Positions 10,614-20,928 of a stretch of 64,000 nucleotides of DNA are shown here, one piece after another. The DNA lies in the NCBI GenBank assembly GCA_002715505.1, contig PAZF01000017.1, forward strand, positions 1 through 64,000. The letters run 5' to 3'. The notes under the pieces are model-generated. The model saw only the letters and a list, made by a program, of their open reading frames with translations. It was not told the origin of the DNA and did not search any database. Position 1 is the stretch's first letter; every line of letters starts with the position of its first letter. Both the position numbers and the translations under genes were made by a program. Source of the stretch: Candidatus Pelagibacterales bacterium. Lineage in GTDB: Bacteria; Pseudomonadota; Alphaproteobacteria; TMED109.

Positions 10614-12623
10614 CTATTTTTTCCACCATCCTTTTTTAGCTTCTTTTATACTTTTAGAGTCTGCTGCTTTATTTTTTGTTGAAGCAACATTTTCGCTTTT
10701 CTTTTTTAAAGATACTCTTCTCTTAGTTTTGGATGTAATAGGGTTTTTTTTTCGAGTATTTACTGATTTTTTCTTTTTTAAAATGCTTTTTTCTTCACTA
10801 GATTTTTCTTCTTCAGTTAAATTTTGATTTGATTTTGCTAAAGGTGCTTTCTTTAATTTTTTTTCTTTTTCTAAAATAATTTCTTTCTTATTTATTTTTT
10901 TTCTAGCAGCCTTTATAGTTTTTATATTTTTAGTTTTATTTAATATTTCCTTTTTTTCTTCGCTAGTTTCTAATGTATCTTTTTCTATTATAGAAAATTT
11001 ATTTTCTTGCAAACTTTTATTAACTACTATCTTGAGAGTGTGATTATTAAGTGCTTGATCACCATTAATTAACTTATGCTTATGATTGAGAAGATATTCT
11101 GCAAGTCTGGAATTTAGTTCGAGTGTAATATCTTTTTTAGTATTACTTTTAATTAATAAATCTAAGTTTCTTATAATTTGCAAGCTTTGAGATTCTATTG
11201 ATCTAACTATTCCTAATCCATCACAGGCTTTACAAACTTTAAAGTTTAGTTCAAAAAGGCTTGGTCGCATTCTTTGCCTTGACATTTCTAAAAGACCAAA
11301 AGGAGAAATACGTCCTATTTGTATTTTAGCTCTATCATTTTTTACAGAACTTTTTAATACATTTTCAACCAAAAAGTTATTCTTTCTAATATTCATATCA
11401 ATAAAATCTATGACTATTAGGCCACCTAAATCTCTAAGTTTTAATTGCCTAGCTATTTCTTTTGCTGCCTCTAAGTTAGTTTTTACGGCCGTAGGTTCAA
11501 TATCTCTTTCTGTTGTGGATCTACCAGAATTTACATCAATAGAAACTAAAGCTTCAGTAGGTGAAATAACAATTGATCCTCCAGATTTCAGTTGTACTTC
11601 AGGTTTAAATACATAATCAATTTGTTTTTCTACATTGTAAAAGTTAAAAATTGGAAGTTTTTCTTTAAATTTTTTTATCAATTTAACTTTGCTTGGCATT
11701 AAGGTTTTCATAAAAGATTTTCCAATTTTGTAAGCATTCTCTCCTTCAATTACCACTTCAGAGAGATCATTAGAAAAGTAGTCCCTAATAACTCTTTTAA
11801 TAATATGATTTTCTTGATGAACTAATACAGGTGCTATTGACTTTAAAGTCTTATTTTTAATTTCTATCCATAATTTGGATAAATTTTCATAATCTCTTTT
11901 TATTTCTGATTTAGTTTTTAAAGAACCAGCTGTTCTAAGTATTACAGACATTTCTTTTGGAACTTTAATAGAATTTAAGGTGTCTTTCATTTTTTTTCTA
12001 GTTTTAAATGGTATTTTTTTGCTAATACCACCAGAATTTGCAGAATTTGGCATCAAGACACAGTATCTTCCTGCTAGTGACAAAAATGTTGTTAAAGCGG
12101 CCCCTTTATTTCCTCTTTCTTCTTTCGTAACTTGTATTAACAATATTTGTCTTCTTTTAATAACTTCCTGTATTTTATATTTGGAATATAGTTTACTACG
12201 TCTAATACTAGCCTGTTTAAGGTTCAAACCTTCATTAAACGAGATTTCTTCTTCTTCACTCTTAGCAGTTACAGATATAGACTTCTTATCATTCTGCAAA
12301 TTGGAACTATCATCTTTATTGTTACTAGAATTATTTTCTTTTAAAGTGCTTTCAATCAGTTTCTCTTTATCAGAAATGGGAATCTGAAAGTAATCAGGAT
12401 GTATTTCATTAAAAGGTAAAAATCCATGCCTATCATTACCGTAATCTACAAAAGCTGCTCTTAAAGAGGGTTCTACTCTTGATACTTTAGCTAGATAAAT
12501 ATTTCCTTTATATTGTTCTTTTGTAGTACTTTCAAAATCTAATTCCTCTATTGTATTTTCTGATAAAACTAAAACTCTGGTTTCCTCTGAATGAACAGCA
12601 TCTACTAAAATGCTTTTTTTCAT
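10614..12623 (-). CDS. rne: ribonuclease E/G
   Basis: S1 domain GNIYLAKVSRVEPSLRAAFVDYGNDRHGFLPF; DVNSGRSTTERDIEPTAVKTNLEAAKEIARQLKLRDLGGLIVIDFIDM; CKACDGLG; Lys-rich tail. Confidence 0.96.
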   Translation of the reverse strand: MKKSILVDAVHSEETRVLVLSENTIEELDFESTTKEQYKGNIYLAKVSRVEPSLRAAFVDYGNDRHGFLPFNEIHPDYFQIPISDKEKLIESTLKENNSSNNKDDSSNLQNDKKSISVTAKSEEEEISFNEGLNLKQASIRRSKLYSKYKIQEVIKRRQILLIQVTKEERGNKGAALTTFLSLAGRYCVLMPNSANSGGISKKIPFKTRKKMKDTLNSIKVPKEMSVILRTAGSLKTKSEIKRDYENLSKLWIEIKNKTLKSIAPVLVHQENHIIKRVIRDYFSNDLSEVVIEGENAYKIGKSFMKTLMPSKVKLIKKFKEKLPIFNFYNVEKQIDYVFKPEVQLKSGGSIVISPTEALVSIDVNSGRSTTERDIEPTAVKTNLEAAKEIARQLKLRDLGGLIVIDFIDMNIRKNNFLVENVLKSSVKNDRAKIQIGRISPFGLLEMSRQRMRPSLFELNFKVCKACDGLGIVRSIESQSLQIIRNLDLLIKSNTKKDITLELNSRLAEYLLNHKHKLINGDQALNNHTLKIVVNKSLQENKFSIIEKDTLETSEEKKEILNKTKNIKTIKAARKKINKKEIILEKEKKLKKAPLAKSNQNLTEEEKSSEEKSILKKKKSVNTRKKNPITSKTKRRVSLKKKSENVASTKNKAADSKSIKEAKKGWWKK

Positions 12624-12675
12624 TTTTTATTAAACTCCAATGTAATAAATTCATAATTTTATAATATTTTTAATT

Positions 12676-12702
12676 TAAAATTGATAAAACATATCAATTT
12701 TA
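12676..12702. promoter_or_regulatory. perfect inverted repeat TAAAATTGATA-AAACA-TATCAATTTTA in the rne/amiC divergent intergenic
   Basis: 11-bp perfect stem and 5-nt loop read directly from the sequence. Confidence 0.6.
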
Positions 12703-12768
12703 TTTATTGTGACATTATACTAAATAAAAACTATTTACAAAACATAATATATATTATTATTAATCTTA

Positions 12769-13890
12769 ATGAAAAACCTAAGTAAATATTTATTTTTTTT
12801 TCTGATATTTATTATTTTTACCAATGCATTATCTAAACAAAATACTATTAAAAATATAAGGATTTCTGATAAGCCTGATAATACTACTACTAGAATAGTT
12901 TTTGATCTCACTAAAAAGACTGCTTATTCAGTTTTTATTTTAGATAACCAACCTAGATTAGTAGTTGACCTAGAAGCATCATCTTATAAGAAATTTGAAG
13001 AATTTAAAAGTAATATCATAAAAAATATAAGAATAAATAATAATGGCAAAGGTGTTATTAGATTAGTATTTGATTTAAAAAAAGTCGCCTTCATTGAGAG
13101 AAATTTTTATTTAAGTAAAAATAATAAAAATGTTTTTAGATTAGTAATAGACCTTAGAAGTCAAAAAAAAGTTAAAGGAAATATTAAAACCAAAATAAAA
13201 GCAAAAAAACCTTTTACTATCACTATAGACGCTGGTCATGGAGGTCTTGACCCTGGAGCCGTGAGGTATAAGTATAAGGAAAAAGATATAACTTTATTAG
13301 CAGCAAAAGAATTAAGATTACTTTTAGATAACAAAGGATACAAAGTGTATCTTACGAGAAATAAAGATACATTTATTTCTTTAAGGAAAAGAAGGAAGAT
13401 TGCAAAGAAGTACAATAGTGATTTATTTATATCTTTACACGTAGATAGTGTTAAGAAAAAAGCTACCAGAGGAACATCTATTTATACATTATCTGATAAA
13501 GCCTCTGATAAAGTTACTGCAATGCTGGCTGAAAGAGAAAATAAAGTGGATTTAATAGCTGGTATAGACAGTACAAAAGTAGACAATGAAGTATTTTCTA
13601 TTCTTTTAGATTTGCAAAGAAGAGACACTAAAAATGCCTCTTCATCATTCGCAGAAATATATGTAGGGAAAATAAGAGAGCATGGATATAGAGCTTTAAA
13701 AAGACCTCATAGGCATGCTGGTTTTGCAGTTCTAAAATCGCCTGATATCCCCTCTGTTTTAATAGAGTTAGGTTTTTTATCTAATCCCAAGGATGCAAAA
13801 TATTTAAGTAATAAAAAATCTAGAGCTAGAGTTTTAAAGGCTCTCTCAGAGGCAATAGATCTTTATGCTAAAAGCAGGTCTAATATTTAG
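12769..13890 (+). CDS. amiC: N-acetylmuramoyl-L-alanine amidase with AMIN domain
   Basis: AMIN-like N-terminus; TITIDAGHGGLDPGAV, FISLHVDS, PSVLIELGFLSNPKDA. Confidence 0.95.
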   Translation: MKNLSKYLFFFLIFIIFTNALSKQNTIKNIRISDKPDNTTTRIVFDLTKKTAYSVFILDNQPRLVVDLEASSYKKFEEFKSNIIKNIRINNNGKGVIRLVFDLKKVAFIERNFYLSKNNKNVFRLVIDLRSQKKVKGNIKTKIKAKKPFTITIDAGHGGLDPGAVRYKYKEKDITLLAAKELRLLLDNKGYKVYLTRNKDTFISLRKRRKIAKKYNSDLFISLHVDSVKKKATRGTSIYTLSDKASDKVTAMLAERENKVDLIAGIDSTKVDNEVFSILLDLQRRDTKNASSSFAEIYVGKIREHGYRALKRPHRHAGFAVLKSPDIPSVLIELGFLSNPKDAKYLSNKKSRARVLKALSEAIDLYAKSRSNI

Positions 13891-15011
13891 TCAGGTGAGG
13901 TACCTAGTGCAGGACCACCTACTTCAGAATTATCAGAGTCAATTTCCGTTTTTGGGCTAAAGTTAATATTTTCTATTTCTTCGAATACTGCTCTATAAGT
14001 ATCATAATCTCTAGAATTCTTATGATTTGCTTCAAGTAACATTTTCTTTGCAACAGAATTAAATGGACAACCTCTTTTTTCCATTCCATTTATTTTATGC
14101 ATCCAATTTCCTGCAATATCAATTTTACATGAACTAGAATTACTTACTATTTCTGACATAGTTAATGTTCTAGTATTAACTCCTAGTCCACTAAGTATAT
14201 TAACGCTAAGCAAATAATTTAGATTAGGTATTTCATATAAATTACCATCAATATCTAAAACTAAGGTTCCTATTGATGACTTTACCTGCTTATATGTCTT
14301 GGGTAGTATAAAAAATAAAAGCTTATTTTGAGCATCTAGTATTTTTCCTCCTAGCAATGAAAAACTTAATAATCTAGCTTCAGCTATATCCGTGGTTGCT
14401 ACAGTATTATTATCACCAAAAAAAACTTTTTTTACCTCTTCAGATAGCAATTCCATTATAACATTCTGTTGAGTTGCAAAATCATTCATTAAAATATTTA
14501 TTCCATCATATAAGTTGATAGGTTTGGGAGTAACTTGATTTTTTATAAAATTTAAAATAATTTCATTATTATTTTTTGAAGCTAACGTAAATGCTTTTAG
14601 CATATCTTCATATGGAAGTTCATAAGCACCTAAGAGGGTATCTCCAAAAAAAACTACTTCGGAGCAATCACTTAGAACTAATTTTATTTTAGAAGTAAAC
14701 TTTTTAAAAATTTCTAAGTCATTTTGATTGAGAGTAGAAAAACTGAGTATATCCATCCTCATTTCTCTAGAGTCTTTAAGCTGCTCAGAATAATGTTTAA
14801 TTTCTAATTGCTTTAAATCGGCTCTAGATAGTCTAGGTCCTTCTTCATTTGATCCCTGCTTAAAAGGCGTGAGTTCTTTTTTAATAAAGTCTAAAACCTG
14901 CTTATTAGAGTTTATTCTACATTTTTTTTTTGTTTCTTGAGAAAAAGAATAACTTGAGCTAAATACAACAAAAAGTGTAATTAATATAAAATATTTAATA
15001 AATTTTATCAT
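13887..15011 (-). CDS. secreted hypothetical protein, ~374 aa
   Basis: Signal peptide MIKFIKYFILITLFVVFSSSYSFSQ; no family recognised; start placed at internal ATG 15011. Confidence 0.8.
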   Translation of the reverse strand: MIKFIKYFILITLFVVFSSSYSFSQETKKKCRINSNKQVLDFIKKELTPFKQGSNEEGPRLSRADLKQLEIKHYSEQLKDSREMRMDILSFSTLNQNDLEIFKKFTSKIKLVLSDCSEVVFFGDTLLGAYELPYEDMLKAFTLASKNNNEIILNFIKNQVTPKPINLYDGINILMNDFATQQNVIMELLSEEVKKVFFGDNNTVATTDIAEARLLSFSLLGGKILDAQNKLLFFILPKTYKQVKSSIGTLVLDIDGNLYEIPNLNYLLSVNILSGLGVNTRTLTMSEIVSNSSSCKIDIAGNWMHKINGMEKRGCPFNSVAKKMLLEANHKNSRDYDTYRAVFEEIENINFSPKTEIDSDNSEVGGPALGTSPD

Positions 15012-15039
15012 TTTAGTGTGAAAGTAGCATAACAATTTA

Positions 15040-15324
15040 TTATTTCAATATCTCAATTTTTTTTATAAATTTTCCAGTTTTTATACTATAAATATTAATT
15101 AATAACTTTTTAGTATTTTCAAAAGATAAATAGATTTTTTCATCGTATAGCTTATAATCCAAAAAATTCATTTTATAAGGCTTATTAATAGTAATTGCAT
15201 CTATACTATTGGAACTAGATAAATTTTTAAATTTAAAGTATAAGGCAATACCTAATGATATGACTCCAAAAAATATTATGAAACCCATGAAAATAACAAT
15301 AAATTTAAGTAATTTAATATTCAT
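15040..15324 (-). CDS. small single-pass membrane protein (position resembles DUF6476 proteins near rluD)
   Basis: N-terminal TM helix then short periplasmic domain; neighbour of rluD/rpoH. Confidence 0.65.
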   Translation of the reverse strand: MNIKLLKFIVIFMGFIIFFGVISLGIALYFKFKNLSSSNSIDAITINKPYKMNFLDYKLYDEKIYLSFENTKKLLINIYSIKTGKFIKKIEILK

Positions 15325-15419
15325 TTTTTTATTTTATAATTATTAACAATTTTATAATAATTTTTTATAGAAAAAAACTTTTATTAATATTTAAATTATT
15401 TGTTAAAACTAAAATAAAA

Positions 15420-16157
15420 ATGAATTTTAATAAAAATAATCACAATTTAATTGTAGTATACGAAGATGAATTTTTAATAGTAGTAAATAAGCAGGCAGGA
15501 ATACTTACGCATGCCAAATCTTTGAAGAATGATTTTAGTTTAATTAACTTATTATTAGATAATAATATTACACTTTGTAAAGGTGAAAATATATTGAGAC
15601 CAGGAGTAGTTCACAGATTAGATAAGGAAACTTCTGGACTTATAGTTTTTGCAAAAACGGATAAAGCTTATTTGTCTTTAAAACAACAATTTTATCAAAG
15701 AAAAGTTGAAAAGTACTATCATGCAGTAGTCTGGAGCACCCCAAATCCTATTGCCGGAACTATTAATATACCAATAGCAAGCCACTTAGGTAAAAAAAAA
15801 ATTAATTATTCTAAAAATTCTAAAGAAGCAATTACTTTATACGAGACAAAAAAAACTCATTTAAAAAAATTTTCATTAATAGAATGCAGAATTTTAACAG
15901 GAAGAACACATCAAATAAGAGTACATATGCTTTCCAAGGGTTGTCCTTTAATAGGCGACAAATTATATTCTAAAGGAAGAAATTTATCAAAAGACATGTC
16001 TGAAAAAGTAAAAAAAATAGTAGGCAATTTTGATAGACACGCATTACATGCTACAACTATAATATTTACTCATCCAATTAATAACAACTTACTAAAGTTA
16101 AAGGCAGAAAAGCCAAGTGATTTTTTAAAATTAGAACAAGTTTTATTTGAGCATTAA
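15420..16157 (+). CDS. rluD: RluA-family 23S rRNA pseudouridine synthase
   Basis: RPGVVHRLDKETSGLIVFAKT; LTGRTHQIRVHM. Confidence 0.93.
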   Translation: MNFNKNNHNLIVVYEDEFLIVVNKQAGILTHAKSLKNDFSLINLLLDNNITLCKGENILRPGVVHRLDKETSGLIVFAKTDKAYLSLKQQFYQRKVEKYYHAVVWSTPNPIAGTINIPIASHLGKKKINYSKNSKEAITLYETKKTHLKKFSLIECRILTGRTHQIRVHMLSKGCPLIGDKLYSKGRNLSKDMSEKVKKIVGNFDRHALHATTIIFTHPINNNLLKLKAEKPSDFLKLEQVLFEH

Positions 16158-16181
16158 GAAAATATTTGTTACTCTTAAGTT

Positions 16182-17084
16182 ATGTCAAAAATAACTCTGC
16201 CTAGCATTTCTTCTCAGGGTAGTTTAGCAAAGTATTTGCAAGATATCAGAAAGTTTCCAATGCTTAAGTTGGAAGAAGAATATACTTTGGCGAAATCCTG
16301 GCAGGAAAAAAAAGATATAAATGCTGCTCACAAATTAGTTACATCTCATTTGAGATTAGTAGCTAAAATTGCTTTGAAATACAGAGGATACGGACTACCA
16401 ATACCTGATCTTATATCAGAGGGAAATGTTGGATTAATGCAAGCAGTAAAAAGATTTGATCCAGATAAGGGCTTTAGATTAGCTACATATGCTATGTGGT
16501 GGATAAAAGCAGCCATACAAGAATATATACTTCATTCTTGGTCGCTCGTAAAAATAGGTACAACAGCAGCGCAAAAAAAGCTTTTTTTTAATTTAAGAAA
16601 AATAAAAAATGAACTTAAACTTATTCATGATGGAAGTTTAAAACCCGATGAAATAAAGTCAATTTCTGAAAAACTAGAAGTTGCGGAAAAAGAAGTAGTA
16701 GATATGAATAATAGAATGGCTGGGCCAGATCATTCTTTAAATGCTCCTTTAAAACGTGACAGTAGTTCAGAGTGGCAAGATTGGTTAGTAGATGGTGCAA
16801 CCAGTCAGGAAGAAACACTGGAAGAAAGTCAAGAATACAAATTTAGAAAAACAATTTTAATGAATGCGTTATCAGTATTGAATGATAGAGAAAAATATAT
16901 ATTCAATGCACGAAGGCTACAGGAAAAGCAGTCTACATTAGACGAATTAAGTAAAAAGTTTGATATTAGTAGAGAAAGAATAAGACAAATAGAAGTAAAA
17001 GCTTTTGAAAAAGTACAAAGTTCAATAAAACAACTTATGAAAGATAAAAATCAAATAAAGTTTATAGAAAGAACAAAAAACTAG
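16182..17084 (+). CDS. rpoH: RNA polymerase sigma factor RpoH (sigma-32)
   Basis: LVTSHLRLVAKIALKYRGYGLPIPDLISEGNVGLMQAVKRFDPDKGFRLATYAMWWIKAAIQEYIL; SLNAPL..SSEWQDWLVD. Confidence 0.96.
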   Translation: MSKITLPSISSQGSLAKYLQDIRKFPMLKLEEEYTLAKSWQEKKDINAAHKLVTSHLRLVAKIALKYRGYGLPIPDLISEGNVGLMQAVKRFDPDKGFRLATYAMWWIKAAIQEYILHSWSLVKIGTTAAQKKLFFNLRKIKNELKLIHDGSLKPDEIKSISEKLEVAEKEVVDMNNRMAGPDHSLNAPLKRDSSSEWQDWLVDGATSQEETLEESQEYKFRKTILMNALSVLNDREKYIFNARRLQEKQSTLDELSKKFDISRERIRQIEVKAFEKVQSSIKQLMKDKNQIKFIERTKN

Positions 17085-18370
17085 TTATTGAAAGGATCTT
17101 TAAATAAAATTGTATCTTCCCTGTCAGGACTTGTTGATAACATTGCAACAGGAACTCCAACAAATTCTTCTATAAAAGAAATATATGTTTTAGCATTTTT
17201 TGGAAGATCAGAAAATTTTCTTGTTCCTTTAGTCTCTTGATTCCATCCATCTAATTCAATATAGTTTGTAATAATTTGACTAGTATCTTCTATTTCTAAA
17301 GGTAAATATTTATAAGTTTCGCCTTTATACGAGTATGAGATACAAACTTTAATTTTCTCAAAACTGTCTAAGACATCTAATTTTGTCAATGCTAAGCCTT
17401 TTAGTCCAGCAATATTAACAGACTGCTTTAATAAAACTAAGTCTAACCAACCACAACGTCTTTTTCTACCAGTCACAGTACCAAATTCCTTTCCAAGCAA
17501 ACCAAGTTTTTCACCAATTTCATTGCTTTGCTCCGTAGGAAAAGGTCCTTCACCAACCCTAGTTAAATATGACTTGGTTATTCCTAGATTAAAGCAGTTT
17601 TCTATTAACCCAATTCCTGTTCCAATTGATGCTTGAGCAGATACAGTATTTGATGATGTTACAAAAGGATAAGTACCATGGTCTATATCCAATAAAGCTC
17701 CTTGAGCACCTTCAAATAGAATATTTTTATTTTCTTTTTGAAGTTTAAATAATTCGTCCCAAACATTTTTTACAAAAGGTTTAATAAAATCTGAATAACT
17801 ATCAATTTCACTAATAATTGTATTTTTATTTAACTCTTCAATTCCAAGTCCTTTTCTAATTGGATTGTGGTGAGATAACGCATTTTCTATTTTGTCGCTT
17901 AATTTTTTTTTATTAAATAAGTCACAAACTCTCAAGGCTCTTCTTCCTACATGGTCCTCATAGGCCGGGCCAATACCTCTGCCAGTAGTTCCGATTTTTA
18001 TACCATTTAATTCACTTTCTCTAGCTTTGTCCAACTCTTGATGATAAGACATAATTAATGGTGCACTTTGAGATATTGCTAGAATACTGTTATCAATTTT
18101 AATATTTTTTTCTTCTAATGTTTTAATTTCGTTTTGTAAGGCTTTTAAATCCAACACAACACCATTGCCAATAAATGATTTTTTTCCTCTTATCACTCCT
18201 GATGGGAGAAGACTTAGTTTATAGGTTTGTCCTTCAACAACTAGCGTATGCCCAGCATTATGACCTCCTTGAAATCTTACAACAGCATCAGCTTTATATG
18301 ATAGCCAATCTACTATTTTTCCTTTTCCTTCATCACCCCATTGAGATCCTATAACGATAACATTACTCAT
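17081..18370 (-). CDS. purA: adenylosuccinate synthase
   Basis: IGSQWGDEGKGKIVDWL, GGHNAGHT, GTTGRGIGPAYEDH, GRKRRCGWLD. Confidence 0.98.
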   Translation of the reverse strand: MSNVIVIGSQWGDEGKGKIVDWLSYKADAVVRFQGGHNAGHTLVVEGQTYKLSLLPSGVIRGKKSFIGNGVVLDLKALQNEIKTLEEKNIKIDNSILAISQSAPLIMSYHQELDKARESELNGIKIGTTGRGIGPAYEDHVGRRALRVCDLFNKKKLSDKIENALSHHNPIRKGLGIEELNKNTIISEIDSYSDFIKPFVKNVWDELFKLQKENKNILFEGAQGALLDIDHGTYPFVTSSNTVSAQASIGTGIGLIENCFNLGITKSYLTRVGEGPFPTEQSNEIGEKLGLLGKEFGTVTGRKRRCGWLDLVLLKQSVNIAGLKGLALTKLDVLDSFEKIKVCISYSYKGETYKYLPLEIEDTSQIITNYIELDGWNQETKGTRKFSDLPKNAKTYISFIEEFVGVPVAMLSTSPDREDTILFKDPFNN

Positions 18371-18374
18371 TTAT

Positions 18375-19349
18375 TTAAAATTTACCTTTCCTATTAATAT
18401 ATTTAAAAGCACTACAAATATTATTTGTAATCAATGTAATTCCAATTCCTAACTCTTTGTTTTCCAGAATATAATCTCCGCCAATTGCAATTACACTAGA
18501 GTCATTCTTATTATATATTTTAAAACCTATATTTTGATAATTTAAAAAATTATTACCTTCAGAAATATCTACTGTGATTGAAATATCGGAGTTATTTTTT
18601 TTTAGATAATTTAAAGATTTAAAGAAATTTTCTAAAATAATATTAATTTTTGATGGGAATGAAGACTTTTTAAAATTTTTTTTTGCCTCATCTAAGGTAC
18701 CAGAACATTCAATTATACTTTTTAAATAATTATATTTTTTATTAGTGATAATACTACTGTCCTTATTCTCTATAGCTTCTCTTATCATTTTCCCTTCAGT
18801 TTTTTTAAAATCAATAATTTTTTCTAAATATCTCATTAAAGAGGGGACAGAAAAATCTATAGTAGTATTTTTCATTTTCAAGCTTTTTATGATACTGTTA
18901 GCTAACTTTATTATTTCTAATAATCCTTTGTTATGAGAAGCGCCAATAAGTTCTGCTCCAATTTGTTTAAACTGTCTATCTGATTGATATAAGTTTTTGA
19001 TATTTCTCAAAACTTCTCCAGAATACATAAGTCTTAAAGGTCTTTTAATATGGTTTAACTTTGTTGAAGCTAATTTAGCAATTTGAGGTGTTATATCAGA
19101 TCTTATGACTAAAATTTTTTTCGTATCAGGTTCTATTAAAATAAATGGTTCGTGAATAGTATCTTTAGTATATAAACTATTAATATTAGGACTTTGATAC
19201 TCAATTATTGGAGTTTTTACTAATGCATAATTTTTTTTAATTAAAATATCAAGTATTTTTCTGGATATTAACTCTTCTTTTTGAGCTTCGTTTGGAAGTA
19301 ATACTTTAAATCCTTCTGGTAATATTTGATTATTTATATATTTATTCAT
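18375..19349 (-). CDS. hisZ: ATP phosphoribosyltransferase regulatory subunit (HisS-like)
   Basis: LPEGFKVLLPNEAQKEELISRKILDIL; IRSDITPQIAKLAS; short HisRS-like without anticodon domain; purA-hisZ-serA-serC context. Confidence 0.88.
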   Translation of the reverse strand: MNKYINNQILPEGFKVLLPNEAQKEELISRKILDILIKKNYALVKTPIIEYQSPNINSLYTKDTIHEPFILIEPDTKKILVIRSDITPQIAKLASTKLNHIKRPLRLMYSGEVLRNIKNLYQSDRQFKQIGAELIGASHNKGLLEIIKLANSIIKSLKMKNTTIDFSVPSLMRYLEKIIDFKKTEGKMIREAIENKDSSIITNKKYNYLKSIIECSGTLDEAKKNFKKSSFPSKINIILENFFKSLNYLKKNNSDISITVDISEGNNFLNYQNIGFKIYNKNDSSVIAIGGDYILENKELGIGITLITNNICSAFKYINRKGKF

Positions 19350-19353
19350 TAGT

Positions 19354-20925
19354 TTAAAAAGATAGTTTTTTTATTTTCTTTACATTAGATATTTTTTCTA
19401 ATCTTTTTACTAATTCTGTTTCTATTTTACCATCTATTTCAATAAGAGATACAGCCTCTCCAGATCCTGTTCTACCCAAATTAAAAGTAGCTATATTAAC
19501 ATTAGCATTTCCTAATTCTGTTCCCAAAGATCCAATAAATCCTGGTTTGTCATTATTAGATGTATAAAGCATTGTTTTAGAAATTTCTGCCTCTATTCGC
19601 ATTCCATTTATAGAAATTATTCTTGAGCATCCTGCAAACAATGCACCAGCATAATTTAACACCTCTTTTTCAGTAATAATTTTTATAGAAATTTCAGACT
19701 CATGGCTTTCAGTTTGTTCTTGAAATGAATTTACAATCTCAATATTTTTATTTTTAGCTACAACTTCAGCATTAATTAAGTTAACACTCTCCATCTTAAT
19801 TGAAAGAATACTAGAGATTAAGGTTGATGTAAGAGGCTTGGTATTTATTTTTGACACAGACCCTTTAAAAGTAACATTTATTTTTTTAATATTACTTTCT
19901 AAAATTTGCCCCCCAAACTTTCCTAGATTTTGACATAAGCCCAAATAAGGTTTAAGTAATGGAGCTTCTTCTATACTTATTGGAGAAACATTAATGGAAT
20001 TTACTATAACATCATTTAATAAATAGTCTGAAATTTGTTGTGCAATTTGTATTGCTACATTTTCCTGTGCTTCTTTTGTTGATGCTCCTAGGTGTGGAGT
20101 TAATATTATATTTTTAGCTTTGAATAAATTTTTATTTTTAGGAGGTTCTTCATCAAATACATCTAGTGCAGCTCCAGCCACATGGTTTTCTTCTAGCAAT
20201 TTAAGCAAATCCTCTTCTACAATTAAACCTCCTCTTGCACAATTTATAATTCTGACTCCTTTTTTGCATTTCAGCATAGTGTCTTTATTTAGTATACCTT
20301 TTGTTTCACTCGTTAGAGGAGTGTGTAGAGTAATAAAATCAGCTAAATCATAGATATCATTTAGCTCAACTTTTTTGGCACCAATTTTCTTAAGTTGTTC
20401 TTCAGAAACAAAAGGATCATAAACTAAAACATTCATCTTTAATCCAATACTTCTTTCTGCTACCAAGGATCCAATATTACCACAACCAATCATTCCTAAT
20501 ACTTTGCCAAATAGCTCTGTCCCCATAAACTTTGATTTTTCCCATTTTCCTAATTTGGTTGATTGATCTGCTTGTGATATATTTCTAGCTAATGACATCA
20601 TTAAGCTTATAGTATGTTCTGCTGTAGTTATAGAGTTTCCATAAGGAGTATTCATTACTACTATACCATTATCTGTAGCCGAATTAATATCTATATTATC
20701 AACGCCTATTCCGGCCCTTCCAAGCACCTTTAAATTTTTACCTGAATTAATAATTTTTTGCGTTATTTTCGTAGCAGATCTTACTACTATAGCATGATAA
20801 TTATTTGCTATATCAATAATTTCACTTTCATCCAACCCTACTTTAATATCACAAGAAATTTTATTGGCACTGAAAATCTTTTCTGCCTCTGAGCTAAGCT
20901 TATCTGCAATCAAAACTTTACTCAT
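19354..20925 (-). CDS. serA: D-3-phosphoglycerate dehydrogenase
   Basis: VLGRAGIGVDNIDI, GMIGCGNIGSLVAER, INCARGGLIVEEDL, C-terminal ACT domain. Confidence 0.97.
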   Translation of the reverse strand: MSKVLIADKLSSEAEKIFSANKISCDIKVGLDESEIIDIANNYHAIVVRSATKITQKIINSGKNLKVLGRAGIGVDNIDINSATDNGIVVMNTPYGNSITTAEHTISLMMSLARNISQADQSTKLGKWEKSKFMGTELFGKVLGMIGCGNIGSLVAERSIGLKMNVLVYDPFVSEEQLKKIGAKKVELNDIYDLADFITLHTPLTSETKGILNKDTMLKCKKGVRIINCARGGLIVEEDLLKLLEENHVAGAALDVFDEEPPKNKNLFKAKNIILTPHLGASTKEAQENVAIQIAQQISDYLLNDVIVNSINVSPISIEEAPLLKPYLGLCQNLGKFGGQILESNIKKINVTFKGSVSKINTKPLTSTLISSILSIKMESVNLINAEVVAKNKNIEIVNSFQEQTESHESEISIKIITEKEVLNYAGALFAGCSRIISINGMRIEAEISKTMLYTSNNDKPGFIGSLGTELGNANVNIATFNLGRTGSGEAVSLIEIDGKIETELVKRLEKISNVKKIKKLSF

Positions 20926-20928
20926 TTT

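Noticed and set aside
18375-19349. hisZ without hisG/hisS as an anomaly
   Set aside because: purA-hisZ-serA-serC is a familiar alphaproteobacterial arrangement; hisG can be elsewhere.
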